DNA of 36,736 nt, taken from NCBI GenBank assembly GCA_016782645.1, contig JADHYC010000022.1, forward strand, positions 1 through 36,736, read 5' to 3'. This DNA comes from Fidelibacterota bacterium. GTDB taxonomy: Bacteria > Fidelibacterota > UBA2242. Positions 16,193-25,552 of this stretch are shown in pieces. The notes beneath the pieces are model-generated. The model worked only from the letters and a program-made list of their open reading frames with translations, made no database searches and was not told where the DNA came from. Made by a program: the position numbers and the translations under genes. Within the stretch, counting starts at the first letter, position 1, and each line of letters opens with the position of its first letter.

Positions 16193-17074
16193 CTATCTTG
16201 AATTTATTCTTTGCATTATTTGTTCATAATTTTTAATTGTATATTCTAATTCTTTACTTTCATTATCTATATCGAAGCACATTTCAGGAAACCTTGTTCT
16301 CACACCTTTAACTTCGCCACAAAATATCGAAGAAAAAATCTCACCTATTCTGTCTAATGATAAATATTTTACAATATTAGTGCTAAACTTGAAAGGGACG
16401 GCAACATATTTTAAGTAAGCCTCTCGTGCTACAATTTCCAAACCTCGAACACCACATATCCTTACTGCCTCTACTATGATACGAAAAATACTTGCGATTT
16501 CTTCTTCTTTGTGTTCTGATACAGCAACTTTTCTTAAATTAAAAAATTTGTCAACTAATCTTTTATTTTTTACCTTATTTGGTTTAGCTAATGCAACATT
16601 TCCCAATTTTATTTGTCCTTCTCTGAACATCAAATAGGGCCATTCAAATCCTATAAATAAGTTTTCAAAATCTTCCTTCAAACAGTAAGGTACTATTAAA
16701 TCTGCATCGGGAGCATTTAATATAAAGTTTTCGATAGCCGTTGTATTTAAAAAAGGAACATCACAGTGAGAATACAAGACTTGTTTTTCCAGAATTTTAG
16801 AATTCTTAGTATGGTTAAAAGCTTCTATTGCATTAGTGAAAAAACTTCCTTTTTCTTGTATGATCTGACATTCCTTTGTTACAGAAACTATTTTCTCCAG
16901 CTCTGGTTTATTCCCGATTATATATATTGAATCTATCAATGAGCTCTTTGACAGAGCATCAACAACTATGTTGCCAAGGTAATTATCATTAATCTTGGTA
17001 AAAAATTTGTTCTTACCTCCGATTAATCGCTTTTTCTTTTTAGGATTTCCTGCAAGTATGATAGCTTCTACCAT
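16193..17074 (-). CDS. MobA-like nucleotidyltransferase domain protein
   Basis: 293 residues. The opening VEAIILAGNPKKKKRLIGG corresponds to the LAGGxSxRMG NTP-binding loop of the MobA-like NTP transferase fold in diverged form, followed by NKFFTKINDNYLGNIVVDAL. YSHCDVPFLNTTAIENFI is the conserved acidic metal-binding segment (normally GDxPfl). The family transfers a nucleotide to a sugar, cofactor or polyol phosphate. Because the glycine-rich loop is altered and lysine-rich, the exact reaction is unclear. No operon partner is obvious, although a deacetylase-like remnant and methyltransferases nearby hint at a cell-envelope island. The start has only a weak ribosome binding site. Confidence 0.7.
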   Translation of the reverse strand: MVEAIILAGNPKKKKRLIGGKNKFFTKINDNYLGNIVVDALSKSSLIDSIYIIGNKPELEKIVSVTKECQIIQEKGSFFTNAIEAFNHTKNSKILEKQVLYSHCDVPFLNTTAIENFILNAPDADLIVPYCLKEDFENLFIGFEWPYLMFREGQIKLGNVALAKPNKVKNKRLVDKFFNLRKVAVSEHKEEEIASIFRIIVEAVRICGVRGLEIVAREAYLKYVAVPFKFSTNIVKYLSLDRIGEIFSSIFCGEVKGVRTRFPEMCFDIDNESKELEYTIKNYEQIMQRINSR

Positions 17075-17299
17075 GATAAAAACAATTGCTTAATATTGTT
17101 TATAAAGCTGCTGATGAATTAGACGAAGTTTGCAAGCATATTCTCATTTCTAAGATATTTTCGTAACTCTAATATTTACATGAAAAATAATTATGGTCAC
17201 GGATACTGCAATAAAATTCTGTTTCGATTTCAATTTTTCATAGAAATCCAAATTTACTATTGATATACTGAATAAACCATTCTTCTATAGTAAACTTTT
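17075..17299. other. Gene-free stretch upstream of the nucleotidyltransferase gene
   Basis: Part of a 372-base gap. This portion is AT-rich with no open frame of note, no hairpin and no clear promoter. The remainder of the gap holds the deacetylase-like remnant listed next. Confidence 0.5.
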
Positions 17300-17430
17300 C
17301 AAAAACCATCCTTTTCAAATTCTATCAGCTGGTATCCTTTTTGCCTGAGCCCTTGTATAAATGGTATAAGATTATAAACTGAGATAAATAGCTATTTCTT
17401 CTAATATGCATGATATCATTCTTTATAGAA
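17300..17430 (-). pseudogene. Possible polysaccharide deacetylase remnant
   Basis: On the minus strand one frame reads KNDIMHIRRNSYLS (upstream) and another reads YNLIPFIQGLRQKGYQLIEF, ending at a TGA at 17300-17302. Together, with one frameshift between them, they resemble the C-terminal pattern HDi...lp.ii..Lk.kGY.f of polysaccharide deacetylases. The first frame is cut by stops on both sides, so no functional gene remains. The match is short and may be chance. Confidence 0.25.
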
Positions 17431-17446
17431 CTGATTAGCAAGAAAT

Positions 17447-18019
17447 TTATAGTTTAGGTATAAACCTTCCTTTCTTTGAAAATTCCTTTTCATATGCCCC
17501 TTTTGTAATTTTGTTCATTAATCTTTCTTCTTTAATCGCTCTATAATAATTTTGTGTAAAAGTTCCTACGAAAAATATTAAAAAAATTCCAATGTTGCTC
17601 GTAACAAAAGCAGTTCCTAAACACATCAACGATTGACCTAAATATATAGGATGCCTTACAATATTGTAAGGAAATCTTTTTTCAATCATAAAATCATTAC
17701 TAACACATGCGTTAAAACTCCAACAATTTTTTAATCTCATACGAGCTATAATTGCAAAAGACAGTCCAAAAGCAACTAAAACGGCACCAAGCATTTTTTG
17801 ATACGGAAAAACTACATCTATTTTGCTAAATTCAGTTATATATAAAACGATTGTAATTATTCCTGTGACATATAAACCACCATAATAACTCTTGTTAGAA
17901 TACTCTTTCTTCTGTTTATTATCTTTTACACTAAAAACTATAAGAAATATTAGCCAAAGTAGCGTAAAAATAACCCAACATCCAATAACAAAGAAGTCTT
18001 CCCACATTTTTTTCCTCAT
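17447..18019 (-). CDS. ICMT/phospholipid-type membrane methyltransferase
   Basis: 190 residues with four or five membrane segments (for example GCWVIFTLLWLIFLIVFSV and GLYVTGIITIVLYITEF). The key motif is FPYNIVRHPIYLGQSLMCLG, the RHPxYxG signature of the isoprenylcysteine/phospholipid methyltransferase superfamily, followed by a conserved C-terminal glutamate in YRAIKEERLM. Members methylate lipids or small hydrophobic thiols/carboxylates at the membrane using SAM. The substrate cannot be assigned. The start is ambiguous between two methionines four codons apart. It stands alone, with a 46-codon ORF 80 bases upstream. Confidence 0.8.
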   Translation of the reverse strand: MRKKMWEDFFVIGCWVIFTLLWLIFLIVFSVKDNKQKKEYSNKSYYGGLYVTGIITIVLYITEFSKIDVVFPYQKMLGAVLVAFGLSFAIIARMRLKNCWSFNACVSNDFMIEKRFPYNIVRHPIYLGQSLMCLGTAFVTSNIGIFLIFFVGTFTQNYYRAIKEERLMNKITKGAYEKEFSKKGRFIPKL

Positions 18020-18393
18020 TCATTTTTTTTTATAGACACTCATTCTTAGTTTCCTTAAAGCTGTGTCACATTATGTCACTTCGTTAATCTAATTCCAAAT
18101 TATTCCACGAAATAATAGTATAAGACCTTGTTACAACTATGAAAATCGATGACGCCTTTTCTATCATGTAAAAATTTAGCCCAACATTTTCGAAATATTT
18201 GAAGATTTTTATATTCTTTTAAATCCTTCTCAAAACTCATAAATAGTTGATTATTGTCTGATATTCTATCCTATTAATCGCTGTCTAAATCCCATACAGG
18301 AAAAATATTTCAATTTGCTTTTTAATGATATAAATAATGTTTATACACTTCATTTCAGTTAGTCTTGATAACTGTTTAGAATTGTAACAAATA
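18020..18393. other. Gene-poor region upstream of the ICMT-like gene
   Basis: 374 AT-rich bases. The only content I can point to is the 46-codon minus-strand frame listed separately (18100-18240). No terminator hairpin is obvious downstream of the activase gene that ends at 18394. Confidence 0.45.
18100..18240 (-). CDS. Short hypothetical ORF (46 aa)
   Basis: The frame begins with ATG at 18240 and encodes MSFEKDLKEYKNLQIFRKCW followed by AKFLHDRKGVIDFHSCNKVL. Its composition is protein-like, with two cysteines and several aromatics, rather than the low-complexity look of random AT-rich frames. No ribosome binding site is evident. It could be a fragment of a decayed gene. Family unknown. Confidence 0.22.
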   Translation of the reverse strand: MSFEKDLKEYKNLQIFRKCWAKFLHDRKGVIDFHSCNKVLYYYFVE

Positions 18394-21300
18394 TCAATTT
18401 TTGTTATCATCCCGATATTTCATTATAGCTTCATGCAATCTTAGAGCTTGAACAATAAAAGTCTCCAACCGCGCTTCAATGATCTGTGGGAACGGGCTCC
18501 CGTCACTCTCAATAGCCAGGAAAGGCATATTGGGTACCTCGCTCGTTACCTGGTCAGTCATTCTATCTTTTCTGAATCTTATCAAATGCTCCCTGTCCAT
18601 CTTTATGTTCAGTATCGACTCACTAAGTCTATTGGGCATACATCCAAACGGACCAATAGCGATTGCCCCGCAGAATTCTTCCCCGACTTCTGCCAAAGGA
18701 CCACCAATAGTGAGGATTGCTTCACCGACCAGTTTCCGTGAAAGGAAGTTCTCTCCTGCTTTGATAACGTGATCTATATCAATAATTCGTGGTATGTACC
18801 ATCCTGATTCAGCCATTATAGACTTAACTTTCTTCTCAATCCTCACCATTATTTTATTTTTTATTCTCTTGATTAGACGATCCTTAAATCCTAAAATCCT
18901 ATCGGTCAATTTATTTTTAACCAGCCATTCAACATAATAGAGCCATTCATGAAGGGGTGCCACATGAGACACAATTCCACTTTCGGCTAGTCGCTCAGGA
19001 AGCCATCTACGCGAAAGCCCTTCTTTGCGCACATATATTTCGCCAACAATTAAAGCCTGAGGTACCGCTGAAAGTGGCATTTTTTTGGGTATTCTCCTCA
19101 ATTCTATAACAGATTTTCTAAGAGCCTCTTTTAGGCTATTTGCTCCTTTTTCAAGACTCTTGAGAACATTTAACCAAATCTTTTCAAGTTGAAGATGAGC
19201 ACTCTTTATATCCTCAGCAATAACCAGCATAGCATTATATATATCTTCAAATATATCTGCTGTAATTCCGGCATACCAGGCAAGAGTTAGGAAATCCCTC
19301 CCCAGTTCTTCATAGGAACTATCTATTGACAGTGACATGAAAGCAACGTTCCTGATCATATGATTTTTTACAAAATCGCGCATAAAAATCTGATATTGAC
19401 CAAATCTGCAGGGCCCATTGGCAGTGGGCATGAAATAGACTGTGATTTCGTCTTCCGATCTCCTGTCTCTAAGATATTTTAAGAGAGTGCCGGTAGTCAA
19501 TTGAAGCGGCAGACATTCCTTGCATAGTGTGTTACCGCGCCCTAATTTTAAATCCTCTTCATCCATAGCAGGAAGTGCAAGAGCATTAACACCCAGGTGT
19601 TTCATAGCTGCGGTTATTGCTTGAGTTGCAAACTGCCCCATAGATGAAAAAACAAGCTTTACATGACGGTCAAATAGTGATACTCTATTACCCTCCGATG
19701 TTGTTATTATAACTTGCTTCTTTTCAACTTTTATTGTTGCTGGCTTATATAATCCAACTCTCTTTTTATGTATCTTCTTAGCACTTTGCAGCTTTCTATA
19801 GCGTGCGACAATGTCTAAAAACGCTTCAACACGGGTCTCAAGTCCGGCATCAGCAGTATGATTATCCAACTCAAGCGTCAGTGATGGCTTCCTCTGCATT
19901 ATATCTCTAAAATAACCTATAATAAACGAATCTGGACCACATGCAAAGTTTGTGATAAACGTTCCAAACAACTGGGGATGATTCTTAATGGCTTCAGCAC
20001 CCTTAAGTATCATCTGTCCCATCGACCAGTACATATGTTCCTTAACCGGATATTGCTTCAAGCCAAGGAAATCGATAGGAATAATTGAAACACCTCGTGA
20101 GGCAAACTTATGAGGAATACCCTTGTTTGCTTCCGGCACAAAAGCGTTATATGATCTTCCAAATAATACTACTCCAATCCGTTCAGGCTCATTTTCAATT
20201 TCTTGAATTGTGCTTTTTCCAATCTCTATCATCTGCTTTTGCATCTGATTCTGTATCTCCCATGCCTTATTAAAAGCCAATGCAGCTTTCTTCTTACTTA
20301 CCCCTAAATCATATGCAATAGAAGTAAAAGATTTTTTCTGCTCATCCTTTCCAGCATCAAAATCGATGAATGGAGAAATGAATTTAGGACCTTTAATCAA
20401 CTGTTTTTCAAAAGTACTCTGCAAGTAATATGGTTCTCCCTGTAATAGCGGACATACTTTTGATGGAAAATATCCATTTTCTATATGCACTCCCTTAATA
20501 TGAGGTATAAAGATAAAATCCGATCCGATATCCAGCAAATTCTTAAAAAAGCCGTGTGAAATTTCACAAGGAAAACAAAAAGGCGCTGAACATTGGTTAA
20601 TCCCTTCCTGATCAACCACCGAAGACAAAACCGACCGGAACCCCAGTTCCTTAAAGAAATGAGAATACAAAGGATAGTAGGTGTTAGTCAAAAAAGAACG
20701 TGAAATTCCCACTGTTGGAGCATCTTCTGGAAGATCAGATAAATTTGGCGCAAATTTCTCAAATACCATCTGCTGACGCACAGCAACCAGATCATGTTTA
20801 GCATGATCAACCTTAATCTTATGACGGATATTATAATATCTATTACATGAACCACCAAAAGGATAAGTTTTATCATCAATCATAATTCGATTAATAGAAC
20901 ATCTAATATCGCATTTTTCCTTACCACCGGTACATATAATCGGTTTCTTATATTTTACTTCTCTATTCACCAAAGTCTCTAAATCAAACATTTGCTCCTT
21001 CATTAAGCCCTGGTCAAGCCGGTGCTTAACTTCAAGCGCAACACCATAAGAACCCATTAAACCTGGCTCCGGTGGGACAACGATCTCCTTTCCAGATAAA
21101 GCTGCCATTGCTATCGGAACTGCGCGATTGTAACATACACCACCCTGCATAAATACTTTCTTCCCCACAGGGCGTGCTCCCTTAACCCTATTTACATAGT
21201 TCATACAAATGGAATATACTAAGCCCGCTACAATATCGTCCTTCGGAATACCTTCGTGGAATGTATTCTTAATATCCGATGATATGAATGCTGCACACTG

Positions 21301-22695
21301 ATCATTGAAATTCGGAGGTCGATTTCCTCTCATAGCCCAGTCAGCAATATCCTCCATTTCAATGCCCAAAGTCTCTTTCGCAGATTCTTCCAGGAACGAT
21401 CCTGTGCCTGCCGAGCAGGCTTCATTCATGGCATAATCACTTGCTACACCATTTGTTATAAATGTATACTTTGCATCCTGACCACCTATCTCGAATATAG
21501 TGTCTACTTCGGGATCAAAATGAAGTGCTGCCGTTGCATGTGCTATTATTTCATTGATTACTCCATCAGTAAGTGCAAAAAGTCCAGCTATCTTTCTACC
21601 AGAGCCTGTAACACCCAGACCACGAATTACTATTTTTTTGCTATTCAGCTGATCGAGAATAGTCTTGTAACATTTTCGCGATGCTCCGACCGGATCGCCA
21701 TTTGTTCGAAGGTATTCACTGGCAAGGATCTTCAGATCTGATTCCCGCAACAATACAATTTTTGTTGTTGTTGAACCAACATCAAGACCCAGAAGACATC
21801 TATCACCATCTTTAACCGTTCCACGTTTCATCTGTGTAAAGGTTACCTTATTCTCAAAATCACGTAATGGTTGATGATAATCGAATTGAGTCATATGTTT
21901 TGTAAAAAGTCCGCTTAAATTATCAACAGTCTTTGTCTTATTTTCCATTGCCCAAAGAGCAGCTCCTAGAGCTTCAAAATATGCAGCCTCTTCTGGTATA
22001 ATTAGATTTGTAATTTCACGATTAAGGTAGTCAATCATCACCTTGTTCTTGGTGGCACCCCCAACTATCATGATATTCTCTTTCGGAATGTTCTTAAGTA
22101 ATTCGAGTACTTTATTCGCCATCATCTGGCATAAACCAGCTACCACTTTACCCTTAGGGACACCTTTGTTAGTTGCATGTGTACAATCGCTCTTACAAAA
22201 AACAGAACATCTTCCGGACACATGATGCGGCTCTTCATTTTGAGCATACTTGATTGCTTCTTCCAGACTTACATCCATTCGCCTTGTCTGCTGTAAGAAA
22301 AACTCTCCAGTTCCGGAAGCACATTTATTTCCTGTAAAGACTTTTCCTATTTTCCCGGAATCATCAAGTTTGTAGACAATGAATGTCTCACCACCAGCAC
22401 TTATAATTGCTTTACAAGGCTTGCCATCATCATTAATATGTTTCAGGGCATATTCACTAGATAACGGCTCTGAGATATTTGTTAAGTTCAAGAACTCCTT
22501 AAATCTCCGACCGGTAACAGCAATTGAATCAACTTTTTTCAGGTTAAATTGTCTAAACAGATCCTTAACAACCTGTTTGGGATTTCCTTCATGGGCATAA
22601 GAATGAATAGCATTTATTCCTATTGTCCTTCCGTTCTTTTCAACATCCACCAGGGTTATCGTTGATGCTCCAGTACATAGACCTATTGAGCGCAT
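18394..22695 (-). CDS. Acyl-CoA dehydratase activase, multidomain (BcrAD/BadFG type)
   Basis: 1433 residues. Two ASKHA-type activase domains come first (about 1-255 and 300-570). Each holds the CxxGTG motif and a second cysteine about 40 residues on: Cys125/Cys163 and Cys427/Cys467. These match the cluster ligands of the homodimeric HgdC activator, so one chain may bind two sets of ligands. Next come a DUF2229 region (about 600-850) with GGSCNRYYNIRHK, and a C-terminal HgdB-like/CoA-activase region with CKECLPLQLTTG and GPCRFGQYQ. Activases use ATP to inject one electron into 2-hydroxyacyl-CoA or benzoyl-CoA-type dehydratases. No separate dehydratase genes are nearby. Length is normal for this fused family. 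GGAG lies about ten bases before the ATG. Confidence 0.9.
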   Translation of the reverse strand: MRSIGLCTGASTITLVDVEKNGRTIGINAIHSYAHEGNPKQVVKDLFRQFNLKKVDSIAVTGRRFKEFLNLTNISEPLSSEYALKHINDDGKPCKAIISAGGETFIVYKLDDSGKIGKVFTGNKCASGTGEFFLQQTRRMDVSLEEAIKYAQNEEPHHVSGRCSVFCKSDCTHATNKGVPKGKVVAGLCQMMANKVLELLKNIPKENIMIVGGATKNKVMIDYLNREITNLIIPEEAAYFEALGAALWAMENKTKTVDNLSGLFTKHMTQFDYHQPLRDFENKVTFTQMKRGTVKDGDRCLLGLDVGSTTTKIVLLRESDLKILASEYLRTNGDPVGASRKCYKTILDQLNSKKIVIRGLGVTGSGRKIAGLFALTDGVINEIIAHATAALHFDPEVDTIFEIGGQDAKYTFITNGVASDYAMNEACSAGTGSFLEESAKETLGIEMEDIADWAMRGNRPPNFNDQCAAFISSDIKNTFHEGIPKDDIVAGLVYSICMNYVNRVKGARPVGKKVFMQGGVCYNRAVPIAMAALSGKEIVVPPEPGLMGSYGVALEVKHRLDQGLMKEQMFDLETLVNREVKYKKPIICTGGKEKCDIRCSINRIMIDDKTYPFGGSCNRYYNIRHKIKVDHAKHDLVAVRQQMVFEKFAPNLSDLPEDAPTVGISRSFLTNTYYPLYSHFFKELGFRSVLSSVVDQEGINQCSAPFCFPCEISHGFFKNLLDIGSDFIFIPHIKGVHIENGYFPSKVCPLLQGEPYYLQSTFEKQLIKGPKFISPFIDFDAGKDEQKKSFTSIAYDLGVSKKKAALAFNKAWEIQNQMQKQMIEIGKSTIQEIENEPERIGVVLFGRSYNAFVPEANKGIPHKFASRGVSIIPIDFLGLKQYPVKEHMYWSMGQMILKGAEAIKNHPQLFGTFITNFACGPDSFIIGYFRDIMQRKPSLTLELDNHTADAGLETRVEAFLDIVARYRKLQSAKKIHKKRVGLYKPATIKVEKKQVIITTSEGNRVSLFDRHVKLVFSSMGQFATQAITAAMKHLGVNALALPAMDEEDLKLGRGNTLCKECLPLQLTTGTLLKYLRDRRSEDEITVYFMPTANGPCRFGQYQIFMRDFVKNHMIRNVAFMSLSIDSSYEELGRDFLTLAWYAGITADIFEDIYNAMLVIAEDIKSAHLQLEKIWLNVLKSLEKGANSLKEALRKSVIELRRIPKKMPLSAVPQALIVGEIYVRKEGLSRRWLPERLAESGIVSHVAPLHEWLYYVEWLVKNKLTDRILGFKDRLIKRIKNKIMVRIEKKVKSIMAESGWYIPRIIDIDHVIKAGENFLSRKLVGEAILTIGGPLAEVGEEFCGAIAIGPFGCMPNRLSESILNIKMDREHLIRFRKDRMTDQVTSEVPNMPFLAIESDGSPFPQIIEARLETFIVQALRLHEAIMKYRDDNKN

Positions 22696-22814
22696 AAAAT
22701 CAAATCTCCATTAACATTTATTCATAATATATTTAATACGGAGAATAATCACTAACATAAAAAATTGTCGTGTTCAGGATGAGTGAACAACTGAAGTTTA
22801 GGATAGATTCATTT

Positions 22815-23597
22815 TCAATTTCTAAATTGTCTCGCCCATTGCATATCGAATAGTGGTAAAAGATGCCACTGCGTTCCAAAAGGATACTCTCCAAATACAA
22901 GCTTGTAACCCAACATTATTTGAAATTTCTTGCTCTTATTCCAGATGATTAAACTCTTATGCTCAAATGCGAAATTTTCATCTGCACCAGGTAGTAAAAA
23001 GATATCAACATCGGTCATGTAAGCAAATCGTGAAGTCAAATTCCCACCTATATCTAAACCAAAATTTACGCCATATCCATTATAGTACACTCCAAGGCGA
23101 TGAAAAACAAGGGGAAGATCAATTGTAGTTCGCTCATCTAATTCATCGAAAGCAGCAGCCAAAGACAATCCTGCTTTTCCAGTTATTAGGAATGATGGGC
23201 TGAATTTTCTTGTCAGCAAAACCTCATTTTTCAGTGAAAACAATTGAGGAATATCAAATTCCGGTGAAATGATCCCACCAGTTCCTTTTCTTGAAATTAT
23301 TCTCAGCAACGGTGTGGGATAGGTTAAATTATGACGGGATGCAAAATTCCAACCTGCAAAATCTCTCCAAGCTTTTTTAATTGTAATATTCGGAATTAAC
23401 AGGTCTAAGATAGGGTGTGTAGACCATTCCAATGTTTCAGTCTGACCGTACCTTAGTGGTTGGAATAAGCCGATTTCAAAATACCCTTTTGGTAAAGTAT
23501 AGGCAGTGCCAGTCGACCACAAAGCATTCATAGGAAAAACATATGCTGTAAAAAATAAAGCGAAAAATATAACATAAATCTTTTTTATCAACTTCAT
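22815..23597 (-). CDS. Beta-barrel-like exported protein
   Basis: 260 residues from the ATG at 23597, preferred over an upstream methionine. It gives a normal signal peptide (MKLIKKIYVIFFALFFTAYV) and forms an ATGA overlap with the stop of the upstream gene. The mature part is rich in alternating hydrophobic/polar strands and aromatics (KGYFEIGLFQPLRYGQTETL, YNGYGVNFGLDIGGNLTSRF), typical of an outer-membrane barrel. The family is not recognised. Coupled translation with the EEP lipoprotein suggests the two act together at the cell surface or in the periplasm. Confidence 0.65.
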   Translation of the reverse strand: MKLIKKIYVIFFALFFTAYVFPMNALWSTGTAYTLPKGYFEIGLFQPLRYGQTETLEWSTHPILDLLIPNITIKKAWRDFAGWNFASRHNLTYPTPLLRIISRKGTGGIISPEFDIPQLFSLKNEVLLTRKFSPSFLITGKAGLSLAAAFDELDERTTIDLPLVFHRLGVYYNGYGVNFGLDIGGNLTSRFAYMTDVDIFLLPGADENFAFEHKSLIIWNKSKKFQIMLGYKLVFGEYPFGTQWHLLPLFDMQWARQFRN

Positions 23598-24703
23598 TGT
23601 GTCACCACTATTTTTGCTGATACAGGTACATGATCCGACAACTCGAAAGTACTCTGATGAGTCGAATCGGACCCAGCCACCCAATCACCGTTAGTAAAAA
23701 GGTAATCCAACTTACGATTCCAGGGATTAATAGGAGTCACTACTGTTGTATTCACTACGCCATATGTAAAATATAGAGAATTATCCGCCAAATAATTGTT
23801 TATCGGAACAGCAGGTTGATATGAGGCGTAAAGGTCATCAAGCCAGTCTTGTTCATTAGTGAAGTCGCTCCCGTCGCGGCATTCTTCCTGATCATCTCCA
23901 GAACACCGATCCTCATCACAGTAATTGGTGGAATCTGATCCTGGAGGAAGTTCGTTCAGGTCTCCTCCAGCTACTAACAAAGCACCTGGTATTTCAACGA
24001 TTTTGTCCATTTCTTCTTTAAAGCAATCAATCTGATCTCTCTTTGTGTAATCGGTGGAAAATGCAGCGGCATGTATATCTAAAACATAGAAGTTTTCGTG
24101 ATTGGGAAGTCCAATTTTAGCTTTTATCATACAACGTCTTAGATAAAAATATTGGGTTAGAGCATCCTGATCTCCTCTTAATGACAAAGCGATGCGCTCT
24201 ACATCAGTAATCTTCCACCGTGATAGAATAGCGCCGCCCATATTCATCCGACCAAGACCGTCACTGGGAATAAATTGCGATTGCCACATAGAAGCATAAA
24301 CCCCATAATTAAAATATGTATGATCCAGTAACCACTGAAGCTGATCAATGTACGCAGAACGTTTAGACTCAATATCAACTTCCTGCAGGAGTAGGATATC
24401 AGGCTTTATCTGACAAATATAATCGGCTATTGCTTCAAGGTTTTTAGTAACCTCCTGTTCAGTCATAATAACCCTGTCACCACAGCAGTCCCCAAACCAG
24501 TGAATTCTACCAGCACCAAATCTTATGTTCCATGTCATGACAAGTAATGTATCTACATCAGATGATGGCTCAATAATATTTCCAGCGGTGTACAGAACAG
24601 CATCCTCACAATCCTCAAACTTTGTAACAATTGGCTCACAAGACCAAAAAATTAAGAAGATTAAGATTAGCAAAATTAAATTTTTTAAAATGCGAAATTT
24701 CAT
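23594..24703 (-). CDS. Endonuclease/exonuclease/phosphatase family lipoprotein
   Basis: 369 residues from the ATG at 24703, chosen because GGAGG lies eight bases upstream and because it places a lipobox (IFWSC, Cys22) after a hydrophobic stretch. EEP-fold motifs occur in order: VMTWNIRFG, DILLLQEVD, GGDLNELP and LSDHVPVSA, holding the catalytic Asn, Glu, Asp/Asn and Asp-His residues. The family cleaves phosphodiesters or phosphomonoesters (nucleic acids, lipids or inositol phosphates). An acidic cysteine-rich insert, YCDEDRCSGDDQEECRDGSD, follows the GGDLNE motif and could bind a divalent metal. Lipidation puts it in the envelope, unlike repair nucleases. Substrate unknown. Confidence 0.82.
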   Translation of the reverse strand: MKFRILKNLILLILIFLIFWSCEPIVTKFEDCEDAVLYTAGNIIEPSSDVDTLLVMTWNIRFGAGRIHWFGDCCGDRVIMTEQEVTKNLEAIADYICQIKPDILLLQEVDIESKRSAYIDQLQWLLDHTYFNYGVYASMWQSQFIPSDGLGRMNMGGAILSRWKITDVERIALSLRGDQDALTQYFYLRRCMIKAKIGLPNHENFYVLDIHAAAFSTDYTKRDQIDCFKEEMDKIVEIPGALLVAGGDLNELPPGSDSTNYCDEDRCSGDDQEECRDGSDFTNEQDWLDDLYASYQPAVPINNYLADNSLYFTYGVVNTTVVTPINPWNRKLDYLFTNGDWVAGSDSTHQSTFELSDHVPVSAKIVVTQ

Positions 24704-24824
24704 ATTAAATACCTCCATAATTAGCACAAACCTTTGTTAATGAACCTCCCCAATGCAAGCCTAGGGAAATTTTGTAATTAAATATCATCAGAGATCAAGT
24801 TAGTATCCGGGAAATATTGCTCAA

Positions 24825-25493
24825 CTATTTTCTCGTTAGTGCAAGAACTTCTTTGACCAACTTTTCAATTCCAACAGCTGCTTCAGAGATTCGATTAGCC
24901 AGCATATACGCCGGTGTTGTCACAATTCTATTCTCGGTATCCACTAAACAATTATCTACAGAATATACTACATGGGTAGCTCCCATTTTTTCAATAGCCG
25001 TTGCTGTTTCAGCATCCGATCCAATAGTAACCTTCAGATCAACTTCTTCACCTTCAAGAACCTTAGCAATAAGAGCCGGTGCAATACATATAAACCCCAT
25101 AGGAATACCTGCCTGGAATCCTTCGAGAACAAAACGCTTTACATCTGGATTTACAGAGCATTTAACTCCTTTTACAGCAAAATCGCAAAGATTCTTAGCT
25201 ACCCCGAAACCACCAGGAAAAATGATAGCATTAAAATCGGTAGCTTTAGCAGTGCTAAGATCCTTTATATTTCCACGGGCAATTCTAGCAGATTCTACAA
25301 GAACATTACGGGATTCATCCCCCTCAACTTCTCCTTTAAGATGATTAACAACATGCATTTGATTAATATCAGGAGCAAAACATTGGACTTCAGCTCCGGC
25401 TTTATCTAACGCTAAAAGTGTAATTACAGATTCATGAATTTCTGCTCCATCGTAAAAACCACATCCAGCGAGAATTACAGCAACTTTTGACAT
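24825..25493 (-). CDS. elbB: Isoprenoid biosynthesis glyoxalase ElbB
   Basis: 222 residues of the DJ-1/PfpI superfamily, close in length to E. coli ElbB (217). KVAVILAGCGFYDGAEIHES, NAIIFPGGFGVAKNLCDFAV and PMGFICIAPALIAKVL are diagnostic; Cys136 in the last is the nucleophile-elbow cysteine. E. coli ElbB has glyoxalase activity and was linked to isoprenoid biosynthesis by overexpression effects; its physiological role is unsettled. A GAGG precedes the ATG. It is a single-gene unit followed by 120 bases and the EEP lipoprotein gene. Confidence 0.92.
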   Translation of the reverse strand: MSKVAVILAGCGFYDGAEIHESVITLLALDKAGAEVQCFAPDINQMHVVNHLKGEVEGDESRNVLVESARIARGNIKDLSTAKATDFNAIIFPGGFGVAKNLCDFAVKGVKCSVNPDVKRFVLEGFQAGIPMGFICIAPALIAKVLEGEEVDLKVTIGSDAETATAIEKMGATHVVYSVDNCLVDTENRIVTTPAYMLANRISEAAVGIEKLVKEVLALTRK

Positions 25494-25552
25494 TTTTACC
25501 TCCTCATTTATTAAAAACTATTGCTAATATCCCATAGTGTTTATACATCCCA

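Noticed and set aside
23598-23684. N-terminal extension of the barrel-like protein
   Set aside because: It would run back into the EEP gene and hide the signal peptide; the ATGA-coupled ATG at 23597 is preferred.
24817-25344. 175-codon plus-strand frame
   Set aside because: Antisense of elbB; the elbB translation is clearly the real product.
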